From Gardnerella greenwoodii 00703Dmash (lineage in GTDB: Bacteria; Actinomycetota; Actinomycetes; Actinomycetales; Bifidobacteriaceae), in the NCBI RefSeq assembly GCF_000263635.1, contig NZ_ADEV01000011.1:55944-119943 (forward strand): DNA of 64,000 nucleotides. The letters are read 5' to 3'. Below, piece after piece: positions 23,832 through 31,860 of the stretch (position 1 is the first letter of the stretch; every line of letters begins with the position of its first letter). The position numbers and the translations under genes were made by a program. Under the pieces are notes generated by a model that saw nothing but the letters and a program-made list of their open reading frames with translations, was not told the DNA's origin and did no database searches.

Positions 23832-26480
23832 TTGTTTTGGGAAAAATTTGCAATGAGTATTCGTAATGAAGAAAAGGATCAGGAGATGATAAATCGCTGT
23901 TTTGCGTTCGTTCCAGGCATTAAGCATTTAGTTGCTTTAAGGTCGGCGTGCCTCGCGATTTCTTATCTTATGAATATTGCATTTGCTTACATTTGTGTTG
24001 GAATGCTTTCTCCGGTTCTTCGCCCAGTTCGTTCAGTTGGAACTTCTTTAATGAGTTCTGTTGAATTTACTTCGTATACTATTGCTTTAGTTGCTATTAT
24101 TCTTATAAAATACGCGGCTTTTCACTGGTCTTCGACTATGCAAACAGATATTGAGTCGCGTGTTGCAATGCGTTTGCGCCCAAAAATGCTTCACGCAATG
24201 CTATCTTTAAGATCCGCAAATATTGAAGAAACTGGAGATTTTGTAAATTTTTCAGTAAATGACGATATTTCTGCAATCCAGCGTTTTATTGCCGTTCTTG
24301 TGCCTCAAATCGTTGCAGCTATTCCTATTCCAGTAGTTATTTCTGCTGTGCTATGCACGGTAAATCCTGCTATTGCTGGCATTTGCGCTATATCTGCAAT
24401 GTTTAATATTGCGTCTCTTGTGCTAGTTTTGCTTATGCGTTCTGCATATTGGCGTTGCGTTAGTGCGTTGTGCTCTTACGTTATTGCCTCAATAGCGATT
24501 GTTGCTACAGTTTGGTTATCTAGCGTAAAAGGCGTGGGTCTTGCTGCAGCGCTGCTAACAATGCCTTTGTTAATGCTTAGTGTTCAGCCGTTTAGAGCTG
24601 TTAGCAAGTATATGCATGTTATTCGTGACGCTGTGCTTGGAATGAAGCACGTTGAATCTTTATTGCGCACTGTAACAGATTCTAACGCTCCAATATCTTT
24701 TAGTGACGACGGTTCAACATTATCTTTGCCAGATGGTTCCACGAATATTGCTCTGCGCATGCGCTGCGATATTAAATGCAATGGTAGTAACAATAACGAG
24801 TTTGAGTGTTTATCTATAGTTGCGCGCTCTGGTGAGCTTCAAGTAGTTCCAAGCAAATATCAGTCTGCTATGCACGCATACATGCTTTCTGGAACTGGGT
24901 TTAACAAAAACGCTGACGTATTGCTGTCTTATAGCGATCGTTACGAAGTTCAGGAAGATGATAATTCTCCGTTTGTTTCGCTTGATACTTTTGGGGAAGG
25001 CGGCAATTCTTCGTATCTTTCTTTAAACGATGCTACTTACGGCGCTCTTGCAGATATTGTTACTGTTGTTAGCGAAAAAAGTCACCTGTTTTCCATGACT
25101 TTGCGCGAAAACTTACTTCTTGCTGCTCCAAATGCCACAACTACTGCTATGTGGGATGCTTTGCGAGCTGCTAGAGTAGACGGCGTTGTTTATGCAGATT
25201 ATGACGGATTAGATATTCCTATTGATCGTTTGCTAAATAATCCTGATTCAGCATACAATCCGGAAGATATTATTCGTCGAATTATTCTTGCACGCGCTTT
25301 ACTTCGTCACACTCCTGTTTATATTTTCGACTATTGTGCGCAAGATATTAGCGAGTCAGAAGCCGAAAAAATTATTAAGATTTTGCGTAGAGTTGCGCGC
25401 TCTGCAACCGTAATAGTTTTAATGCCTAACGATGCGGGACTAACTTCTGCGGATACTAAAGTTACCGTGGAAGTTTATAAGCATATTTTGGATAATAAGT
25501 CAGGCGAAATTCAAAAATCGCAAGCAAGCTCTCAAGCAAGTGCGCAGGCAGGTGTGCAAGCAGGTGCACAAATAAAAAATATCGCACCTATTTCTGCTAT
25601 TATTTCCGAATCAAGCAAGCGCAACATTTCCAAGTTTAAGCGCGCTATTTTTGCTATTCTTTCCACGTTTATTACAGCACTTAATCTTGCGGCAACAGTG
25701 TGTATTCCTGTAACTATTGTTTCTGCAATGTTTGCTGTTGCTGGCAGGCCAATCTTTGGTTTTGTAATGCAACAATGTGTTATGGTTGCTGTTTTATGCA
25801 TGGCTATTAGAGCTTTTACTCTTGTGATTTCTTTTGCAGGTTTAGACATGCATAACGAGCGTTGGCATAAGGCTCATATAAGTATGAATGTTGGAATGGT
25901 TTGCGCTGTTATTCCACTAATTGTTGTGCTTTACTATTTCAATAAAAACTTATCTTATATTGCGATTGCAGCATGCGTGATTATTGTGTTCGTGCTGCCT
26001 AGATACTTGCTTATTCGCTCAAAGCATGTTGTAAATAAGCTTCGTTATGAAAAGAATGATGTTGAGTGCGAAGTGAACGATATTGAGCTTGGTATTGATG
26101 AGATTCTTGCTTTCCGTCAAGGTGAGCATTGTGTGAATCGAATGATTGCTTCAATGAAAAAAGTTTCGCAACAAGACATGCGTTTAGCGCGTAAAATAGC
26201 AGGTATTTCGTCGTTTATACTAGCTTTGGCGTTAGCAAGTATTGCTGCTGCAGCGTTGGTTGTGGCAAATACTGTTCATCCTGTTCCAACGAATCTTCCA
26301 GCATGGAGCACTGTATATGCTGTTATGGCAATGGTGTTGCTTGTGATTATGATTCAGCAAGTTATTGACGTTGTTTTGCAGCGTATACCTGCGATGGTAA
26401 GAACAAGTGGTAAAGCTGGTAAAGTGGCTGGCAAAGCGGCTGGTAGGGCGGCTGCAGCGGCTGGAGCATCTGGTAAATAG
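23832..26480 (+). CDS. Degenerate ABC exporter: TMD, pseudo-NBD, TMD (CydDC-like layout)
   Basis: An 882-residue membrane protein. Residues ~25-285 form an ABC-exporter type membrane domain (PKMLHAMLSLRSANIEETGDF and AVLVPQIVAAIPIPVV resemble CydD). Residues ~287-550 align with an ABC ATPase, but the catalytic motifs are gone. The Walker A place holds ARSGELQVVPSKYQSA, the signature place AYNPEDIIRRIILARAL, Walker B reads VYIFDYCAQ without the catalytic Glu, and the H-loop place reads VIVLMPND. A second membrane domain (~606-860) follows, with no second ATPase, then a Lys/Ala/Gly tail. The start is TTG after GGGGGA; ATG at 23853 is the alternative. The nuclease gene starts one base after its stop. 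Confidence 0.72.
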   Translation: MFWEKFAMSIRNEEKDQEMINRCFAFVPGIKHLVALRSACLAISYLMNIAFAYICVGMLSPVLRPVRSVGTSLMSSVEFTSYTIALVAIILIKYAAFHWSSTMQTDIESRVAMRLRPKMLHAMLSLRSANIEETGDFVNFSVNDDISAIQRFIAVLVPQIVAAIPIPVVISAVLCTVNPAIAGICAISAMFNIASLVLVLLMRSAYWRCVSALCSYVIASIAIVATVWLSSVKGVGLAAALLTMPLLMLSVQPFRAVSKYMHVIRDAVLGMKHVESLLRTVTDSNAPISFSDDGSTLSLPDGSTNIALRMRCDIKCNGSNNNEFECLSIVARSGELQVVPSKYQSAMHAYMLSGTGFNKNADVLLSYSDRYEVQEDDNSPFVSLDTFGEGGNSSYLSLNDATYGALADIVTVVSEKSHLFSMTLRENLLLAAPNATTTAMWDALRAARVDGVVYADYDGLDIPIDRLLNNPDSAYNPEDIIRRIILARALLRHTPVYIFDYCAQDISESEAEKIIKILRRVARSATVIVLMPNDAGLTSADTKVTVEVYKHILDNKSGEIQKSQASSQASAQAGVQAGAQIKNIAPISAIISESSKRNISKFKRAIFAILSTFITALNLAATVCIPVTIVSAMFAVAGRPIFGFVMQQCVMVAVLCMAIRAFTLVISFAGLDMHNERWHKAHISMNVGMVCAVIPLIVVLYYFNKNLSYIAIAACVIIVFVLPRYLLIRSKHVVNKLRYEKNDVECEVNDIELGIDEILAFRQGEHCVNRMIASMKKVSQQDMRLARKIAGISSFILALALASIAAAALVVANTVHPVPTNLPAWSTVYAVMAMVLLVIMIQQVIDVVLQRIPAMVRTSGKAGKVAGKAAGRAAAAAGASGK

Positions 26481-26481
26481 T

Positions 26482-27204
26482 ATGTATATGCGCAAGCGGC
26501 GTAAACTTTCAAAAAGACAGTTAGCTGCAATTATTTGGATGATTATACTTGCTGTGCTAATTGGCGTTGCTGTCGGCTTGCTTTTGCCAAAGATTAGTAA
26601 CAATGTAGGCAAGATTACTGGTGAATACGAGGCGAGTGGAGATGCTGCTAAAGCGCTTAAAAAGCTTCGTGTAGCGAAACCGTATCACAAAGGCTACGAG
26701 CGTCAAGTATTTGGGTATCGCACTACGGATGAAGATGGCAACGGTTGCGATGTTAGAGAAGATGTTTTAGCTCGCGATTTGCGAAATGTAAAATACAAGT
26801 ACGCTGGTTCGTGCAAAGTGCGCTCCGGGCTTCTTCACGATCCGTACACAGGATTGGATATTAATTTCGTGCGTGGCCGCAAAACCAGCGCCTTGGTGCA
26901 AATAGATCACGTTGTTGCTTTGCAAAACGCTTGGGAATCTGGGGCTTGGAATTGGAATGCTTCAAAAAGGTTGAAATTTGGCAACGATATGCTTAATTTA
27001 CTTGCTGTGCAAGGCGCGGCAAATCAAGAAAAAGGATCTGCTTCTGCAGCGTACTGGCTTCCTTCTAACAAATCATTTAGATGCGAATATGTGGCTCGCC
27101 AAATTGCTGTCAAATATAAGTATGGGCTTACTGTAACGCGTGATGAAAAGCAAAACATGCTGGCTGTATTACACAATTGCGGTGCGCAAGATCTGCCAAG
27201 GTGA
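26482..27204 (+). CDS. Membrane-anchored HNH endonuclease family protein (DUF1524-type)
   Basis: A 240-residue protein with a basic N-terminus, one membrane segment (residues ~15-40, IIWMIILAVLIGVAVGLLLP) and an extracellular nuclease domain. The conserved core runs from GCDVREDVLARDL through SGLLHDPYTGLDINF to QIDHVVALQNAWESGA (His of the HNH site) and NDMLNLLAVQGAANQEKGSA, then YWLPSN, CEYVARQIAVKYKYGL and a final Cys. This fits secreted actinobacterial HNH nucleases. The ATG (26482) lies one base after the stop of the ABC-like gene, so the pair is likely co-translated. The target, own or foreign DNA, is unknown. Confidence 0.85.
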   Translation: MYMRKRRKLSKRQLAAIIWMIILAVLIGVAVGLLLPKISNNVGKITGEYEASGDAAKALKKLRVAKPYHKGYERQVFGYRTTDEDGNGCDVREDVLARDLRNVKYKYAGSCKVRSGLLHDPYTGLDINFVRGRKTSALVQIDHVVALQNAWESGAWNWNASKRLKFGNDMLNLLAVQGAANQEKGSASAAYWLPSNKSFRCEYVARQIAVKYKYGLTVTRDEKQNMLAVLHNCGAQDLPR

Positions 27205-27253
27205 ATGCACTCAATATAGTCTTATCTTGTGTTTTTATGGTAATATTAACGAG

Positions 27254-27269
27254 ATATTCTGTAGAGTAT
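27254..27269. promoter_or_regulatory. Possible operator before the Panacea/Doc pair
   Basis: ATATTCT-GT-AGAGTAT is an inverted repeat with one mismatch, 46 bases before the antitoxin start. Toxin-antitoxin operons are commonly autoregulated at such sites. A -10 box could not be fixed. Confidence 0.35.
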
Positions 27270-27315
27270 ATTTTACTTGTACATGCGTAATAAGTTTTTT
27301 GAAAGGAGATTAAAT

Positions 27316-27828
27316 ATGAAAGCTTTAGATATAGCATCAATTTTTATTGATCGATACGGAAAAAAGCTAGCATTAACCAATCTCACTTTGAATAAGCTGG
27401 TATATTTTGCGCAAGTAGAATCGTTACGTAATAATCCTGAGCATCCGTTATTTACGGATGAGATTCAAGCTTGGGAATATGGTCCTGTAGAACCTAGTGT
27501 TTATAACGAGTTTAAGCAGTTTGGGCGAAATCGTATTTTCAATGCGCCTAATCACGAAACCAGCCAGTATGCTGATTGCATTGTAGATACTGTTGTTAAA
27601 AAATATGCTTGGATGAATTCGTTTGATTTAGTAAATTATGCTCATCGTGCTGGAGGTGCATGGCACAATGTGTATGACGCTTCGCACAATAAGCCGATTC
27701 TTATACAGAATATTCTGCAATCGTCAGATGTTACTTCGTATCCTGCTAAGAAAAATACGTTTATTAGTGCTGTAGATGCTGTAAAAAAACAGTATCCGAA
27801 TACTTTGCGTATTCTTGGTGACGCATGA
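27316..27828 (+). CDS. Panacea-domain (DUF4065) antitoxin-like protein
   Basis: A 170-residue protein with the Panacea/SocA-like domain: ALDIASIFIDRYGKKLALTNLTLNKLVYFAQVE near the N-terminus and EIQAWEYGPVEPSVYNEFKQFG. Panacea proteins neutralise many unrelated toxins encoded beside them. The ATG at 27316 follows AAAGGAG. Its stop overlaps the next start as ATGA, tight coupling typical of toxin-antitoxin pairs. Its job as antitoxin to the downstream Doc-like protein is inferred from this context. Confidence 0.82.
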   Translation: MKALDIASIFIDRYGKKLALTNLTLNKLVYFAQVESLRNNPEHPLFTDEIQAWEYGPVEPSVYNEFKQFGRNRIFNAPNHETSQYADCIVDTVVKKYAWMNSFDLVNYAHRAGGAWHNVYDASHNKPILIQNILQSSDVTSYPAKKNTFISAVDAVKKQYPNTLRILGDA

Positions 27829-28301
27829 GACAGTATGATGCTCTTGTTTGGAATGAGGAACAGATTATTGCCTTCGCAGAAATAGTGTGTTCTATTCAAC
27901 GAGAGATTGTTGATACAAGCCAAGGACTTGCTACTGTTAAGCAAGAAGTTCAGGGCAGTGTTGAAAATGTTTTGTATTCTTCATTTGCGATTATTTTTGA
28001 TGAGTATCCAGCTGATCGAAATAATTATACGGATATTTTTGACCAAATTGCTGACTTTGCTACGCATCTTGCCAAAGACCATATTTTCCCTGATGCCAAT
28101 AAGCGTACGACAGTATTAACGTGTGTAGCTTTACTTCGCAATAATGGGATTATTCTTGATATCGAAGATAGTGCAAATCCTTTTGACAATGCTTTATATA
28201 AATGGATTCAGAATATTGTTGAAGGTAAGATTGAGCGCGCGAGCTTAGCAGAACAGTTACGTTCACACGCTCATTTATTATCGAATGAAGTTAATTATTA
28301 G
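27825..28301 (+). CDS. Doc/Fic family toxin-like protein
   Basis: A 158-residue Fic-fold protein of the death-on-curing type, with the active-site motif HIFPDANKRTTVLTCVALL, matching HxFx(D/N)(A/G)NKR. Doc proteins phosphorylate EF-Tu; other Fic proteins AMPylate targets. The catalytic His, the acidic residue and the NKR are intact, so it is predicted active. Its ATG overlaps the Panacea stop by four bases. The usual partner of Doc is Phd, so pairing with a Panacea protein marks a PanAT-type module. Confidence 0.85.
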   Translation: MRQYDALVWNEEQIIAFAEIVCSIQREIVDTSQGLATVKQEVQGSVENVLYSSFAIIFDEYPADRNNYTDIFDQIADFATHLAKDHIFPDANKRTTVLTCVALLRNNGIILDIEDSANPFDNALYKWIQNIVEGKIERASLAEQLRSHAHLLSNEVNY

Positions 28302-28361
28302 ATAGAGTTCCGAACAATCGAGGTGTCCGGGACTCGCTGTCCATTATACTGCAGGTTCATT

Positions 28362-28505
28362 ATGAAATTAGATGCAATAGTATCAGCTATGTTCTCACTC
28401 GTTATTATCGCTGGAGTATGGTGCCATTTTTCACCTTGGCTCATAACTGGTTGTGCTGTAATCAGTGCCGTATGTGCGTTAGATGCTGGGAGAAAGCACA
28501 AATGA
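28362..28505 (+). CDS. Small membrane protein, phage-like
   Basis: A 47-residue ORF starting MKLDAIVSAMFSLVIIAG with one or two hydrophobic segments and a basic end DAGRKHK. TATACT at 28345-28350 lies 11 bases before the ATG. The stop overlaps the next start as ATGA. Size, composition and overlap resemble small membrane proteins of phage lysis regions, but no family is recognised. A frame extension upstream to 28323 has no ribosome binding site. Confidence 0.5.
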   Translation: MKLDAIVSAMFSLVIIAGVWCHFSPWLITGCAVISAVCALDAGRKHK

Positions 28506-28597
28506 CTGATATTTGGCTTCTTTCTGAAGCTCTTGGCGTTACTTGCGATGTTATCCAGGATTATCGCTCTTTCCTTTCCATTCCCGTTCTTGTGTGA
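28502..28597 (+). CDS. Mini-ORF overlapping the small membrane protein gene
   Basis: A 31-codon ORF (MTDIWLLSEALGVTCDVIQD...) beginning in the stop codon of the previous gene. No recognisable family. It may be the truncated start of a phage gene, as the bases after it (28598-28704) look non-coding. Confidence 0.35.
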   Translation: MTDIWLLSEALGVTCDVIQDYRSFLSIPVLV

Positions 28598-28704
28598 TGT
28601 CTTACCTATCGTATAAATTTTTTTACACAGGCATTTATTGCGCTGTATACGTGGGTAGCTGAATTAACGTTTAAGCGGCGTATTCCGTCGCCAGCCCCAC
28701 GGTT

Positions 28705-28732
28705 AGGAAGGCCGCGTTTAGCGGCTTTTCCT
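28705..28732 (+). terminator. Stem-loop before the DUF3800 gene
   Basis: AGGAAGGCCGC pairs with GCGGCTTTTCCT around GTTTA. It closes the phage-like mini-ORFs 20 bases before the next start. Only four T's follow the GC stem, so termination is probable, not certain. Confidence 0.5.
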
Positions 28733-28751
28733 ATAGTTAGAGGATTATTAT

Positions 28752-29456
28752 ATGAATATTTTTGTGTATGCGGATGAATCTGGAGTGTTCGATTATAAGC
28801 ACAATGACGTGTTTGTTTTTGGCGGTCTTATATTTTTGGATAAAGATGAAAAAGATTCTGCACAGCGTTTGTATATTGCAGCTGAGAAAGTTCAGCGCGA
28901 TAATGGTGCTGCTAGCGGGCATTCAGAGATGAAGGCAATTTATCTTAAAAATAAGCAAAAGTATTCCATGTTTCGCTCTATGAATCATTATCATCGTTTT
29001 GGCGTTGTTGTCGAGCAAGAATATGTTAATAAGAAGATTTTTGATAACAAGAAAACTAAACAACGATATTTAGATTATGCTTTTAAGATTGCCGTTAAAT
29101 CTGAGTTGCAGAAAATGCTTGACAATAATGAAATATGCAAAAATTCTATAGAAAACATATACGTTTTTATGGACGAACATACTACAGCAACAAACGGTAG
29201 ATATGAATTACGTGAAGCATTAGAGAATGAATTTAAGAATGGAACGTATAACAGGACTTGGGAAAAATATTTCCCACCATTGTTCCCTGGTATGAAGTCC
29301 GTTGATTTGAAATTAAAAGATTCAAAGCAAGATGCGCTTATTAGAGCAGCTGATATTGTAGCTAATAGATTATATTGGGCTGCGTCAAATAAGGATTATG
29401 ATAAAGTAAAAAATTCTATTGATTTTATTTTTCTCCCAAATAAACATGAATGCTAA
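28752..29456 (+). CDS. DUF3800 domain-containing protein
   Basis: A 234-residue protein starting MNIFVYADESGVFDYKHND, with the family hallmark (Y)xDESG and, near the C-terminus, DSKQDALIRAADIVANRLYW. These acidic residues suggest an RNase H-like fold with metal binding. Family members are frequent in phages and mobile islands; their activity is not established. AGAGGA precedes the ATG. The gene converges on the integrase. It is AT-rich compared with the core genes. Confidence 0.8.
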   Translation: MNIFVYADESGVFDYKHNDVFVFGGLIFLDKDEKDSAQRLYIAAEKVQRDNGAASGHSEMKAIYLKNKQKYSMFRSMNHYHRFGVVVEQEYVNKKIFDNKKTKQRYLDYAFKIAVKSELQKMLDNNEICKNSIENIYVFMDEHTTATNGRYELREALENEFKNGTYNRTWEKYFPPLFPGMKSVDLKLKDSKQDALIRAADIVANRLYWAASNKDYDKVKNSIDFIFLPNKHEC

Positions 29457-29477
29457 AGATGTCTAACAATAGCAACC

Positions 29478-29526
29478 AAAGGCGTTGAAAATTGCGATTT
29501 TGCATTTTCAGTGCCTTTTTTGCGTA
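29478..29526 (+). terminator. Terminator between DUF3800 gene and integrase gene
   Basis: AAAGGCgtTGAAAAT pairs with ATTTTCAgtGCCTTT around a 10-base loop, followed by six T's on the plus strand. It may also act on the convergent integrase transcript. Confidence 0.75.
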
Positions 29527-29534
29527 TTTTTAGC

Positions 29535-30986
29535 CTAAAGTAGCCGTGAAAGTAGCTGAATTTGATTTTCTGGGGGCATTTGACTGATTATTGTGGCTTG
29601 CCTCGTTTTGTCTATTGCTTTGAGCGTTGTCACTTGCTGATCTAGCGTTAGTGCTGATAGTACTGCTATGAGTGGGTCTTTTTCTTGATTTTGTGTAGGT
29701 CCTACATTATTTTGTGTAGGCCCTACAGTTTTTTGCATTTCTACGTTTTGTGATTTTATGCCGAGTTGTTCTTCTTTTGCTTGTTCATTAAGTCTAGCTG
29801 ATGTACGCTTGCGTTGCGCTTGGCTGATTTGCTGGTATACGGATACAGTTTTAATGTCGCTATGACCTGCAACTTCCATGAGTTCTGCAAGGCTTGCGCC
29901 TGCTTCTCCGTAGTGTGTGAGTGCTGTGTGTCGAAGGTCGTGGAAGTGCATGTCTTTTAATGATGGCATGTGTGCTATTGCGCGGTTGAAGCTTTCTCTA
30001 AGGCTTGCTGGGGCAACGAACGCTCTAGGTGTGCGAGTATGTAGAATCAGCTCATCTGGTTTGCCGCTTGGCATTTGTTGCCGCATGTGCGTTTCAAAAT
30101 ATTCGCGCGTCCATTCTGGTATTGGTACTTTTCTTATGCTGCTTGCTGTTTTTGGCTTGCCTACTTCAAGGCGTCGTTTTTGCCCTAAGTGGTTTATGCT
30201 TTTTAGGCTTTTGTTGACGCTGATAGTCATTGCGTCAAGGTCTACGTCGCTTCTGGTGAGTGCGCAACATTCGCCTTCGCGTAATCCGCACGCTCCAGCT
30301 AGCATGACTCCGATGCGTAAATGTGGCGCCATCATGCTGTATATATCAACGAGTTGCGCGATGCTGATGGCGATGCTTTCGTGCCTTGTGCGTGGTTTTT
30401 TGAGTTTGAGTGTGCAAGGGTTGCGCTGTAATAGTGTTTCTCCAGCTGCGTTTACTTCTTTTGCACAAGCGTAGTTGAATATGCTTCTAAGTAGTATGTA
30501 GCAGTGTGATCGTGCTACTGTATTTCTTCCTGTAAGTTCGTCGCAGTCGAATGCGTCATACCAGTTTTGTATGTCTTTGCTTGTGATTGTTTTGATGCGT
30601 CTTTCTCCAAATGCTGGTAGAAGATAATTGCGCAATCGTCCTTCTTTGTGTGATTGTGTAGTTTCTTCCAACCTGCTCCCGTCTGGTTTGCGCTGATTTT
30701 GCATATAGTCGTCTGCTAACTGCGCGAATGTGATTGAGCTTTTATCTATTTCGTGGCGGTTGATTTTGGCTGGGGGAGTCCATGTGCCTAATGCTATTTC
30801 TTTTTCTGCTTGAGCAAGCCATGCTTCTAGCTCTACGCGGTAGGCGGCTGGCAAGGTGCGCGTGAATTCTTTTGGCAGTGACGGGTTTTCCGCTAGTGCT
30901 GCTGGAGGCGTTGGATAGCGCGCTTCTAGTGCTTGCCCGTATGATCGTGTTACTTTTCTGATTTTCCCGAATTTGCGCCGTGCCAT
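29535..30986 (-). CDS. Tyrosine recombinase / phage integrase
   Basis: A 483-residue site-specific recombinase. A SAM-like core-binding domain covers residues ~85-190 (ITFAQLADDYMQ to SIFNYACAKEV). The catalytic domain follows with Arg in GACGLREGE, HxxR in DMHFHDLRHT, His in EVAGHSDIKT and the nucleophile Tyr in VSVYQQIS. A C-terminal extension of about 85 residues contains two VGPTQN words. The ATG is preceded by AAGGGGAAC. It lies 232 bases from the 3' end of ssrA, a classic integration target. All catalytic residues are intact. No matching excisionase was seen. Confidence 0.92.
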   Translation of the reverse strand: MARRKFGKIRKVTRSYGQALEARYPTPPAALAENPSLPKEFTRTLPAAYRVELEAWLAQAEKEIALGTWTPPAKINRHEIDKSSITFAQLADDYMQNQRKPDGSRLEETTQSHKEGRLRNYLLPAFGERRIKTITSKDIQNWYDAFDCDELTGRNTVARSHCYILLRSIFNYACAKEVNAAGETLLQRNPCTLKLKKPRTRHESIAISIAQLVDIYSMMAPHLRIGVMLAGACGLREGECCALTRSDVDLDAMTISVNKSLKSINHLGQKRRLEVGKPKTASSIRKVPIPEWTREYFETHMRQQMPSGKPDELILHTRTPRAFVAPASLRESFNRAIAHMPSLKDMHFHDLRHTALTHYGEAGASLAELMEVAGHSDIKTVSVYQQISQAQRKRTSARLNEQAKEEQLGIKSQNVEMQKTVGPTQNNVGPTQNQEKDPLIAVLSALTLDQQVTTLKAIDKTRQATIISQMPPENQIQLLSRLL

Positions 30987-31023
30987 TAACGTTCCCCTTA
31001 TTTAACCGTTTTATACCGTTAGG

Positions 31024-31174
31024 ACGGTGAGAGGCGTCAACTATTGCATCTTGATTTTTTGACGCCTTCCGCAACGCCTTTCATAATGTATTATATTGTA
31101 TCAAAATGTATTATTTTGCACAATTCAATATTAAAAGCTCTTGAGTCTAAGGCATTGGAAACATTGGCTTTTGC
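31024..31174. other. Region upstream of the integrase, possible recombination sites
   Basis: AT-rich. AGGCGTCAA (31030s) and TTGACGCCT (31060s) form an inverted repeat, and AATGTATTAT occurs twice (near 31086 and 31108). Such arm-type repeats often bind integrase or its regulator. No copy of the tmRNA end was seen here. Confidence 0.3.
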
Positions 31175-31181
31175 TACAAAA

Positions 31182-31207
31182 AACGCCACTGTTTAAGCAG
31201 TGGCGTT
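31182..31207 (-). terminator. Terminator of ssrA
   Basis: AACGCCACTG (31182-31191) pairs with CAGTGGCGTT (31198-31207) around a six-base loop. Read on the minus strand it is followed by TTTTTTG, 10 bases after the tmRNA 3' end. Confidence 0.9.
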
Positions 31208-31217
31208 ATTGCGTTTG

Positions 31218-31611
31218 TGGAGTCGCGGGGAATTGAACCCCGGTCCGGTGACCGTACCCTCGGTCTTCTACGTGCGTAGTCTGCTGGCCGTGCGGCAGTT
31301 TTTCTGCCCCCATGTTATAGCAGACAATTCATGGCGAGCATATCTACAGTAAAAGTCCCTGAATTGCCCTGCAGCCCGGCAATTCAAGCAAGTCTTCTAA
31401 TGACGTTCAGCACCACCCCGAAGACGTGAGTGGGTGAACGGAGCAGCTGCTCACTGGTTAATCCTGGCGCGAAGCTCAGGCAGCGAGAGCGAACTCAGTG
31501 CGATTAGATTTAGCACTTATTCTTTTGCGAAAGGACGTTTACGAGTGGACTTTCGCATTCTCGGCACGCTTCCCCGCGGCGAACAGATCGCCGTCGAAAC
31601 CGATCGACCCC
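31218..31611 (-). ncRNA. ssrA: tmRNA (transfer-messenger RNA)
   Basis: tmRNA rescues ribosomes stalled on broken mRNAs with SmpB, whose gene is at 62000. On the minus strand the 5' end GGGGTCGATCGGTTTCGACG and the 3' end GGGTTCAATTCCCCGCGACTCCA form the acceptor and T arms. The resume codon GCT opens the tag AKSNRTEFALAA followed by TGA. The acceptor stem pairs GGGGTCG with CGACTCC. CCA is not encoded (CAA follows the discriminator). About 394 bases. The 3' end lies next to an integrase gene. Confidence 0.96.
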
Positions 31612-31686
31612 TTTTGAATTTTCAAATAATTGCTGCATTAAAGCAGACTTTACTATAGTACAACATATTCTGCGCGGCTGCTATGT

Positions 31687-31812
31687 GTGAGTTGTTGTGC
31701 GTGAGTTGTTGTGCGTGAGTTGTTGTGCGTGAGTTGTTGTGCGTGAGTTGTTGTGCGTGAGTTGCTGTGCGCAACTTACAATGCGCAAATTGCTGTGCGC
31801 AAGCTGCTATAT
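31687..31812. repeat. 14-bp tandem repeat, about six copies plus decayed units
   Basis: gtgagttgttgtgc repeats at 31687, 31701, 31715, 31729, 31743 and 31757 (the sixth with one change), then continues as three degenerate 14-bp units. Near-perfect copies in a gene-free region are expected to change number by slippage. It lies 265 bases before the adhesin start codon. Confidence 0.92.
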
Positions 31813-31860
31813 ATATAAATGATTCGTATTGCATAAAAGTACAATTATAAAAAGTTTGAT

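Noticed and set aside
27643..27944. A 100-codon minus-strand frame overlapping the Panacea and Doc genes
   Set aside because: It overlaps two genes with clear family motifs and has no ribosome binding site; not an antisense antitoxin on current evidence.
29695..29735. Duplicated VGPTQN segment in the integrase as a possible variable tract
   Set aside because: Only two short copies are present and they lie in a non-catalytic tail; too weak to list as a repeat locus.
31024..31174. Left attachment site or second copy of the tmRNA 3' end
   Set aside because: I looked by eye for the sequence gtggagtcgcggggaattg in the island and found no second copy; not reported as an att site.
31687..31812. 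Regular repeats that at first look like a CRISPR array
   Set aside because: The units are 14 bp and directly adjacent with no spacers, and no cas gene is in the window; this is a simple tandem repeat.
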